Shown in pieces: positions 22,534 to 29,127 of a DNA stretch of 32,417 bases. The translations under genes were made by a program, and so were the position numbers. Below the pieces are notes generated by a model. It saw nothing but the letters and a program-made list of their open reading frames with translations, was not told the origin of the DNA and made no database searches. Source of the DNA: Clostridium sp. CAG:288 (GTDB lineage Bacteria; Bacillota_I; Bacilli_A; RFN20; CAG-288). The stretch is from the NCBI GenBank assembly GCA_000437395.1, contig FR898180.1:72764-105180 (forward strand), in the 5' to 3' direction. Each line of letters opens with the position of its first letter. Within the stretch, counting starts at the first letter, position 1.

Positions 22534-23925
22534 TTAACTATTTACTGTTTCTGTATTTTCTAACTCTCCAACATCTTCAATTTTATCTAATTGTTTTCTA
22601 ATAGCTCTTGTTCTAGTACCAACTAATGTATTTAATTCTTTTCCGGCATCGTCTACTTTCTTCATAGCCTTATCCAAGACTTCAGCAAACCTTCCAAATT
22701 CAGTTTTTACAGATGTTAATAACTTAAATACATCTGCGCTCTTCTTTTGAATGACCAAAGATTTGAATCCCATTTGTAAAGCGTTAAGCAATGCTGCAAA
22801 AGTTGATGGACCAGTAACGTTAACTTTATATTCTCTTTGAAGTTCTTCAAATAAGCCCATGTTAATAACTTCAGCATATAAGCCTTCAATTGGTAAGAAC
22901 ATAATTCCAAATGAAGTAGTATTTGGCTCATCGATGTATTTAGTAGAAATATCTTTAGCAAATTGTTTGATTTCAACTCTAAGTTGCTTTCTAGCATCTT
23001 CAATTTTATCCTTATTTCCTTCATCAATACCTTCAAGTATCCTTTGATATTGAGTGGTTGGAAATTTAGAATCGACTGGCAAATAAATATATTCACCTTC
23101 GCCGTTACCAGGCATTTTAATAGCAAATTCAACTCTATCTTTTGAACCTGGCTTCGTTATAACATTTTCATCATATTGATTTTTTGTTAATATTTCACTG
23201 ATGAGATTCCCTAAAATAATTTCACCAGTTATGCCTTTTGTTTTAACGTTGGTTAAAACGTTCTTTAAAGATCCGACATCATTAGCTAAGCCTTTAATTT
23301 CACCAATAGCTTTATTAACGCCATTAATTTGTTCAATAACATTTCCAAAAGATTCTTTTAATCGTTTATTTAAAGTATCTTCAAGTTTATTTGAGACTAA
23401 ATTTTGAATCGAATCAAGTTTTTCATTATTATCTTTTCTAATATCTGAAATACTATCTTTAGTAGTCTTTTCTATTTTTTCCAAAGTTTCTTTCAAACTA
23501 TCAGAAATAGAATTTAATTTATCATCAAGTTTTTTAATTGTAACTTCGTTATTAGAAACTAATCTATCATTAATACTTGTGAAGTTATTATTTAATTCTT
23601 TTATTAATTTAACTTCATGATCATTTGTAGTTTTAATAAGCTCAACTTTTGTTTCGTTACTTATATTCTTTAATTCATTAACATACGCGTTCAAAGAAGA
23701 GATATTTTCGTTCAAAGTTTTTTTCAATTCATCAATTGCAGCTATTGTTGGCTTAGCAATTGAATCTGATAAATTTGTTATCGTCTTAAATATATCTTCT
23801 TGTTCTATTTTAGAATCAGTTGAGGAGTTTCCTTTTTCAATTTTATTTATCTTTAATAATACAAAAACTAAAAGCGACAACACTAAAACAAGAAGAACGA
23901 CTGCTATTATTAATAATGCTAACAT
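22534..23925 (-). CDS. rmuC: DNA recombination protein RmuC homologue
   Basis: The 463-residue protein has an N-terminal membrane helix (about 3-25) and a long coiled coil (about 45-215) full of heptad Leu/Ile with Lys/Glu/Asn. The RmuC domain (about 225-430) has KTKGITGEIILGNLISEIL, KDRVEFAIKMPG, YLPVDSKFPTTQYQRI and NTTSFGIMFLPIEGLYAEV. E. coli RmuC limits recombination between inverted repeats and is predicted to be nuclease-related; its biochemical action is uncertain. The ATG has AGGAGG 7 bases upstream. A TATAAT at 23970-23975 and a 6-bp hairpin AAGCAA/TTGCTT (23951-23965) lie in its leader. Confidence 0.95.
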   Translation of the reverse strand: MLALLIIAVVLLVLVLSLLVFVLLKINKIEKGNSSTDSKIEQEDIFKTITNLSDSIAKPTIAAIDELKKTLNENISSLNAYVNELKNISNETKVELIKTTNDHEVKLIKELNNNFTSINDRLVSNNEVTIKKLDDKLNSISDSLKETLEKIEKTTKDSISDIRKDNNEKLDSIQNLVSNKLEDTLNKRLKESFGNVIEQINGVNKAIGEIKGLANDVGSLKNVLTNVKTKGITGEIILGNLISEILTKNQYDENVITKPGSKDRVEFAIKMPGNGEGEYIYLPVDSKFPTTQYQRILEGIDEGNKDKIEDARKQLRVEIKQFAKDISTKYIDEPNTTSFGIMFLPIEGLYAEVINMGLFEELQREYKVNVTGPSTFAALLNALQMGFKSLVIQKKSADVFKLLTSVKTEFGRFAEVLDKAMKKVDDAGKELNTLVGTRTRAIRKQLDKIEDVGELENTETVNS

Positions 23926-24013
23926 AAAAATTCCTCCTACATAGTGAAATAAGCAAACATTGCTTTTATATTATACACTAAATAGGAGGAGAAAGCTTCT
24001 TTTATAGTATTTT

Positions 24014-24235
24014 TTATTCAATCCACCAATTTGGAGTTAAATCGCCTAATGAAACGACTTTATCGTTTTCATAATCTAGCATTATTTTAATATCTTTATA
24101 ATCAGTTGGCATTAGTTGTGTCATGAATTCTCTACAGGCGTCACATTGTGAAATAGCATGACCCTTAGAGTTTATAGCTAACACTCTTTTTATTTTTGCT
24201 TCACCATTAGCTATGGGTTTTAATCTGAACAACAT
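24014..24235 (-). pseudogene. C-terminal remnant of a cytidine deaminase-like gene
   Basis: The 73 codons resemble the second half of the cytidine deaminase family. They have NGEAKIKRVLAINSKG, then AISQCDACREFMTQL carrying the two zinc-ligand cysteines, and a DLTPNWW-type end. The first half, which holds the catalytic HAE/CAE motif, is absent. No ribosome site precedes the ATG at 24235, and a terminator of the upstream gene lies only about 20 bases away. A truncated, non-functional remnant is therefore the best reading. Two of the three zinc ligands remain. Confidence 0.7.
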
Positions 24236-24256
24236 AAATTACTAAAAGTGTTGAAT

Positions 24257-24286
24257 TAAAAAATCCCGACATTTAAGTCGAGATTT
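24257..24286 (-). terminator. Terminator of the propeller-lipoprotein operon
   Basis: A 10-bp stem (24261-24270 with 24277-24286, one G-T pair) has a 6-base loop and on the minus strand runs into TTTTTTAA. It starts 3 bases after the stop of the 24289 gene. Confidence 0.88.
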
Positions 24287-24288
24287 AG

Positions 24289-24666
24289 TTATAACATTGC
24301 CTCTGCTCTTTTTGATATCTTAAGCATTTCAGATTCAATTTCATTATTAATTTGATCTATTTTCTTATTTTCCTTAGAAATATAATATAGATATATGAAT
24401 CCAGGGAATATAAAGAATATAAATGAAATAATACAAGTAAACGGATCTATTTTTTTATTGGTTCTTTTATTATTTTTTAATTTAAAATATTCCTTTTCTA
24501 GTTCAACTATTTTATTATAATTCTCTATATCTTTGTCTCTTTCAAAAATATGAAATGTTTTATAACCTCTACATTTTCTTTTTCGTTCGTCTTTAATATG
24601 TATCCAACCAAAGCTTTGATATTCATAATAGTCATTACCTAAAACATTCTTTATTTCAATATTCAT
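24289..24666 (-). CDS. Small membrane protein of unknown function
   Basis: About 125 residues from ATG 24666, with an AAGGA ribosome site that overlaps the stop of the propeller lipoprotein gene. The N-terminal half is charged and soluble (SFGWIHIKDERKRKCRGYKTF, then a Lys/Glu helix). A hydrophobic helix (about 75-95, with PGFIYLYYI) precedes a charged C-terminal coil. I do not recognise the family. The tight spacing makes it the third gene of the operon with the XRE regulator and the lipoprotein; a structural or accessory role at the membrane is only inferred. Confidence 0.75.
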   Translation of the reverse strand: MNIEIKNVLGNDYYEYQSFGWIHIKDERKRKCRGYKTFHIFERDKDIENYNKIVELEKEYFKLKNNKRTNKKIDPFTCIISFIFFIFPGFIYLYYISKENKKIDQINNEIESEMLKISKRAEAML

Positions 24667-24679
24667 AATAAATAGATCC

Positions 24680-27142
24680 TTATGCAATTTTATTTATAGA
24701 TTTATTGTTTAAATCTAATTGGTATGTATGTGCATTACCAAGTATTAATTTAGGAATATAGTTTAAAAAATATAATTTATTAGAATCAGTTATTGCAAAA
24801 TTTGATCCAAAGTAGATCTCATCATAAGCAAGTATTAATTCTTGTGTTTTATCTGCAGTTGCCAATTTATTAACTTTATAAAATCCAGCACTACTTATTG
24901 CTGAAACAGCATAGGAATAGTAATATACATAGCCATCTTTTAAAATTATTTCATTTGGATTGGTTTTACTACTTGCAATTGATATTCCAGCATCTAGGCT
25001 ATCAAACGATGTTCTTTTAATTGAATTATCGATTGTACCATTATATATATAGAATATATTATTGTTATCAAATACGAACTGTTTAACATTTTTAATTTTA
25101 GAACTTAAATTAGTAGATTTTAATTTATCTGAAGAACTACTAATATCAGATAAAGAAATAAATTCAATATTACCATCATCTTGACCAGTCGAACAATTAA
25201 TAAAGTATAATTTGTTATCTTTAATAGTTAAATTCTTTGCGCCATTAATTTCTGAGAATTTAACATATTCACTTCCATCAAGTTTCATACGAGAAATGCC
25301 ACCTGATACACCAGCCCAATTATAATGTGTGGCATAGATATAAGTTCCATCGCTTATCATATTTCGTACATCGTTTGTACTGATTTTTTCAGCTTCTTTA
25401 GAAATGTTTAAATCTACACAATATAAATCATTATTCGTTAACATTGTTACTTGATTAAAATATAGCTTTTCACCATAAATATAAAAATCAGTTACTTTAT
25501 TCGATGTTAACTGCATATTTTGTTTTGTTTTTTCATCATAAACGTATAATGTTTTTCCTGCATACATATTTAGATAATAAACTTTATTGCCAACTGCAAT
25601 TGATTGTCCACCAGTATTTATAGGTGTAACTTCTGGAATAACAAAGTTTCTTAATAAATCAGTATTAATATTTTTAGAAATATTATATCTATATAAATGT
25701 AAATCATTTGTATTTATATAGATAATTGAATCATTTGATTCAACATCAAACCCATTTACATTTTCTGTTGCAAATATTTGTGTTAACTTATTTGTTGATA
25801 AATCAATTTTCCAAATACCTTTTTTAGTTGGATCAACATGCGAATATAAATCAGTATAGTTATAATAAAGATTTCCATTTTTAACATTTAAACATTCACC
25901 TGCAGCATCTGTTAATTTAACTACATCAGGATTTGATAACGATAAATCAATATAGCCAATATAATCATTAATTAACCCATTAATTGTGCAATATATTTTA
26001 TTATTATCAACAATAAACTCATGAACTTTTTCGTTTAAAATAATAGAAGATTTGTTTGTAGTAAGATTCAATTTACAAATAAAATTTTCCTTATTAGTAA
26101 AATACAATGTATCATTTCTAATCGCTAAATTATCTGTTTTGCCTTCATAAACTTTAGTAACTATTGGTTCATTGTCTGAATTAGAAGTATTAACTTTATA
26201 TATACCTGATTTATTATCTTTTATTGAATTACTTGAATAACAAAATATATTGTCATCGTATTTAACAAAATCATTAATATTACTATCTGTATAAATTACT
26301 TTAATTGTATTATCACTTACTTCTTTGACAGAATTTAATAAAGGTGTTCCAGAAATAAATATGGCTTTTGAAGAACTATACTTGTTAAATTCTTTTGGTG
26401 ATGAATAATCTAATCTTGTTACATCAGTATTTTTTAAAGAATATAGATATTTATTATCTAATCCATTTGCAAAATAAATTGTACCATCATCAGATATAAA
26501 AACTGGCATATCTGATTTTTTTGCTTTAATCTCTAATGTTGCAGTTAAAATCTTTTTGTTATAATTTTTATTTGAAACTTCAATCGTACAATTATATACA
26601 CCGACATTAATAGCTTCTGTTACGATTATTCCATCTTGATCTTTGACTGTTTTAGACAAAACTGTTCCTTCTGGTTGGATACCAACCAAATTGATATCAT
26701 TAATGTGATCTAAACCATCATAAGTTACTGATACATCATCTAATGTTAAACCATCAAAGTCACTTGCCAAAATAGTTAGAGTGGCTTTTAAAACTAATGT
26801 ATTGTACCCTTCCTTTTCAATTGTTGCTGTGGATTCATACGTTCCAACATCTACAAATAATTTTCTATTATCATAGGTAATTATTGAATCTTCTGGAGCA
26901 CCTGAAACACTATCTAATATATGTTCTTTTCCGTCGTAAGAAACTTTCAAATCCTTAAAAATTACATTTTCAAAATTCTTCTTTTCTTCTTTTAGAGATG
27001 AACTAGTACTCGAACTAATTACATCACTTGATGAATTAAATTGTGTACTAGTTGATGATGTGGGTTTGGGGTTATCTCCTCCACCTCCACATGCGACTAA
27101 TAACATTGATGATAAAACTAAAACAACTAACCTCTTTTTCAT
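24680..27142 (-). CDS. Large lipoprotein with MBG-like domains and a beta-propeller (DUF5050-like)
   Basis: The 820-residue protein has a lipobox LLVACGGGG (Cys18) and a Ser/Thr tether to about 50. Two MBG-type domains follow (about 57-123 and 127-207), each with SYDGKEHI/TYDGLDHI, YDN or D-x-G and GYNTLVLKATLTI/NYNKKILTATLEI. From about 212 to the end, repeated units of the DUF5050/YncE type appear (DGTIYFANGLDNKYLYSL, NDTLYFTNKENFICKLNL, NKLYFINCSTGQDDGNIEFISL), forming one or more beta-propellers. It is a surface protein, probably binding ligand or cell wall. The ribosome site AAGGAGG lies just before the ATG. It starts 12 bases after the stop of a membrane-bound XRE regulator, a context repeated elsewhere in this window. 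Confidence 0.85.
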   Translation of the reverse strand: MKKRLVVLVLSSMLLVACGGGGDNPKPTSSTSTQFNSSSDVISSSTSSSLKEEKKNFENVIFKDLKVSYDGKEHILDSVSGAPEDSIITYDNRKLFVDVGTYESTATIEKEGYNTLVLKATLTILASDFDGLTLDDVSVTYDGLDHINDINLVGIQPEGTVLSKTVKDQDGIIVTEAINVGVYNCTIEVSNKNYNKKILTATLEIKAKKSDMPVFISDDGTIYFANGLDNKYLYSLKNTDVTRLDYSSPKEFNKYSSSKAIFISGTPLLNSVKEVSDNTIKVIYTDSNINDFVKYDDNIFCYSSNSIKDNKSGIYKVNTSNSDNEPIVTKVYEGKTDNLAIRNDTLYFTNKENFICKLNLTTNKSSIILNEKVHEFIVDNNKIYCTINGLINDYIGYIDLSLSNPDVVKLTDAAGECLNVKNGNLYYNYTDLYSHVDPTKKGIWKIDLSTNKLTQIFATENVNGFDVESNDSIIYINTNDLHLYRYNISKNINTDLLRNFVIPEVTPINTGGQSIAVGNKVYYLNMYAGKTLYVYDEKTKQNMQLTSNKVTDFYIYGEKLYFNQVTMLTNNDLYCVDLNISKEAEKISTNDVRNMISDGTYIYATHYNWAGVSGGISRMKLDGSEYVKFSEINGAKNLTIKDNKLYFINCSTGQDDGNIEFISLSDISSSSDKLKSTNLSSKIKNVKQFVFDNNNIFYIYNGTIDNSIKRTSFDSLDAGISIASSKTNPNEIILKDGYVYYYSYAVSAISSAGFYKVNKLATADKTQELILAYDEIYFGSNFAITDSNKLYFLNYIPKLILGNAHTYQLDLNNKSINKIA

Positions 27143-27154
27143 TTTACACCCTCC

Positions 27155-28045
27155 TTAATTTTTATTGTTTGTATATATACAAAATGGAAAAGCAAATATA
27201 GAACATACCGCAGAAAAAGTAAGTGCCAAAATAAATGCAGTTATACTTATAATCACTCCTAATATCCAAAATAATAGTTTCATAAGAATTAAGAATTTTA
27301 AGCCATCTAAGCTAAAACTAAAAATAATACCTGGAAATTTTATTGACCATGATGCGACTGATGTAAACACATCACATACCCATGTTGCAGAAAAAATACA
27401 ATAAATATCAGCTAAAATTGCATATCCTAATAAAATTGGAGCAATTATAGTAGCAGGTAGTCCAACAATACTATAATTTAAAATACATATAATTAGTGAA
27501 ATTACAAAAGTTAATATTCCTAGAAAAATTGCCCATTTTAAAACTTTTGATTCACTTTTTTCTTTTAATAATCTTTTATGACTTTTTATATTTTGTTTTT
27601 CCGAATCATTACTATCTTTTATAACTTTGTCAATTGCTTTAGAATCCATCTTATTTTCATATAAGCTTTTGTTTTTAAAGCATTCACTACATACAGGAGT
27701 TTTATTCCTTATACCATTTGCTGTCAACTCATAAAGGTATCTAATATCTTTTTCATCATTAAGTGTTTTATGGCAATATTTGCATGTAATAATATCATCT
27801 ACTTTATTATTTTCTATAGGTTCTGATGAAATTTCTACAGCTTTTTCGCTTTCATCGCTAAATAAATATTCATACGAACAATTAAAAATTTTAGCAAGTT
27901 CTTTAATGTTTGTTATGTCAGGCTCATTTGTATCGTTTTCCCATTTACTTACAGTTTGAAACGTAACATTCATTTTATCTGCTAAATCTTTTTGTGTTAA
28001 ATTTGACTCAGTTCTTAATTTCTTTATCTTTTGACCGAACGTCAT
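27155..28045 (-). CDS. XRE-family regulator with a zinc ribbon and a membrane domain
   Basis: The 296-residue protein has an N-terminal XRE helix-turn-helix (about 5-60: KLRTESNLTQKDLADKMNVTFQTVSKWENDTNEPD). A putative zinc ribbon follows with CKYCHK and CSECF (about 88-125). A Lys/Asp-rich linker leads to a C-terminal half with about four membrane helices (about 170-290). The protein may sense a membrane or surface event. It is the first gene of the operon with the propeller lipoprotein and a small membrane protein. AGGAGGTGG lies 5 bases before the ATG. It differs from the 11261-11995 regulator in having a zinc ribbon and several helices, yet the logic of regulator plus lipoprotein is the same. 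No clear promoter was found in 28046-28182. Confidence 0.9.
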   Translation of the reverse strand: MTFGQKIKKLRTESNLTQKDLADKMNVTFQTVSKWENDTNEPDITNIKELAKIFNCSYEYLFSDESEKAVEISSEPIENNKVDDIITCKYCHKTLNDEKDIRYLYELTANGIRNKTPVCSECFKNKSLYENKMDSKAIDKVIKDSNDSEKQNIKSHKRLLKEKSESKVLKWAIFLGILTFVISLIICILNYSIVGLPATIIAPILLGYAILADIYCIFSATWVCDVFTSVASWSIKFPGIIFSFSLDGLKFLILMKLLFWILGVIISITAFILALTFSAVCSIFAFPFCIYTNNKN

Positions 28046-28182
28046 AATTCCACCTCCTATCCTTTAGTTTCTACTTTTTCACGAATTAAGTAAATAACCA
28101 TTACCGCGAATTGCTCACCGAAAAGTTGAATTTTAATTTTATTTAATAAAAATCCTTTAAATGAGCACTTATTTTATATTCC

Positions 28183-28656
28183 TCAATCAAAAAAGTAATC
28201 ATCTATAGCAATTTTATATCTCCATCTAGGTCTTATAGTTACCCTTATATCTTTTAAATCAAAATATGGATTTAAATATTGTTTTAGTTCAGCAATAAGA
28301 CCTTTATCAATATCTTTAGGAGCTCTTCTTTTAATATCTTCATAAATGCTTTTGGTAAATTTGTCAACGCCTTCAAATCTTTTAGTTGGTAGTTCAACAC
28401 TGGCAACAGCATTAACTTTAAAAACTAGTTTCTTATTAGGAATATCACTTCTATTTTCTTGAAAAATAAACTTGTTAAAATACCCTCTATAGTGAACCTT
28501 ACAACAACTACCGAACAAACTAAAATATTCATAAAAGCCTTGCTTACCACGATATTCACTGATAAAACTTATAACAAAACTAACAACATTTTCATATGTG
28601 TTGTTGCTCTTAAGGTTTTCATATTTTTCTAGAGTTTCTTTGCTAAGTGTTCTCAT
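28183..28656 (-). CDS. Hypothetical protein, conserved-looking but unrecognised
   Basis: The 157-residue protein is soluble and basic. It starts with a helical segment RTLSKETLEKYENL, then FGSCCKVHYRGYFNKF, KLVFKVNAVASVELPTKRFEG and a C-terminal ELKQYLNPYFDLKDIRVTIRPRWRYKIAIDDYFF. There are no membrane segments and no motif that I know. It has its own promoter (28694-28723). The ribosome site before the ATG is weak (AAAGGT about 13 bases away). It stands between the hypA terminator and the XRE regulator, so operon context gives no clue. Confidence 0.7.
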   Translation of the reverse strand: MRTLSKETLEKYENLKSNNTYENVVSFVISFISEYRGKQGFYEYFSLFGSCCKVHYRGYFNKFIFQENRSDIPNKKLVFKVNAVASVELPTKRFEGVDKFTKSIYEDIKRRAPKDIDKGLIAELKQYLNPYFDLKDIRVTIRPRWRYKIAIDDYFFD

Positions 28657-28693
28657 TTCTTTTAATTTGACCTTTAAATCCTTTTCTTTTTAA

Positions 28694-28723
28694 ATTTTAA
28701 CATTTATGAACACTATTTTACAA
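28694..28723 (-). promoter_or_regulatory. Promoter of the 28183-28656 gene
   Basis: On the minus strand TTGTAA (28718-28723), an 18-bp spacer and TAAAAT (28694-28699), preceded by TGT as an extended -10. It begins just after the hypA terminator. Confidence 0.55.
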
Positions 28724-28733
28724 TTATTTATTT

Positions 28734-28761
28734 AAAAAAAGGACCTCAAATGAGATCCTTT
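28734..28761 (-). terminator. Terminator of the hyp/oxidoreductase operon
   Basis: A 10-bp stem with one G-T pair (28738-28747 with 28752-28761) and a 4-base loop runs on the minus strand into seven Ts, 10 bases after the hypA stop. Confidence 0.9.
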
Positions 28762-28770
28762 GTTTTTAAT

Positions 28771-29127
28771 TTATTCTTCAGTATCAACTGCTTCGATTTG
28801 CTTGATAGTAAGTTCATTTCCTCTAAGTAAATATGTGTGTTCACTGCCACAATGAGGGCAAATCTTTCCATATTTAATGGTAGGATAATCTTTTAAGCAA
28901 TCTTCACAATGAGTAACTGCTGGTAAAGTTTCAACAATAATTTTTGCATCTTTTAATACAGTCTCTTTTTTTACTGCCCAATTCCAGCAATCTTCAAAGA
29001 GATATGGTAAAACTGTAGAAACCTCACCTATTTCAACTGTGACAGAATTAATTTTTTTAACTCCGTTTTCTTCAGCAATTTTATTTACTTCTTTAATACA
29101 GTGGAAAACAACACCTAATTCGTGCAT
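28771..29127 (-). CDS. hypA: HypA nickel metallochaperone/hydrogenase maturation factor
   Basis: The 118-residue protein is full length for HypA. It starts MHE, whose His2 and Glu3 bind nickel in the family. Zinc ligands are present as CEDC (74-77) and CPHC (90-93). The two-domain layout, nickel site first and zinc loop inserted near the end, is complete. HypA passes nickel to [NiFe] hydrogenase precursors with HypB. It overlaps the last base of the oxidoreductase gene and is the last gene of a unit hypB-oxidoreductase-hypA, ending in a strong terminator. No hydrogenase subunit or other hyp gene lies in this window, so the nickel client is unknown. Confidence 0.95.
   Translation of the reverse strand: MHELGVVFHCIKEVNKIAEENGVKKINSVTVEIGEVSTVLPYLFEDCWNWAVKKETVLKDAKIIVETLPAVTHCEDCLKDYPTIKYGKICPHCGSEHTYLLRGNELTIKQIEAVDTEE

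Noticed and set aside
22716..23132. 138-codon frame overlapping rmuC on the same strand
   Set aside because: It is an alternate frame of the conserved RmuC domain with low-complexity composition and no start signal.
28046..28182. Possible short peptide before the XRE regulator (GEQFAVMVIYLIREKVETKG then stop)
   Set aside because: The frame is open for about 38 codons, but it has no start codon with a ribosome site at a useful place; it may be chance or a gene remnant.
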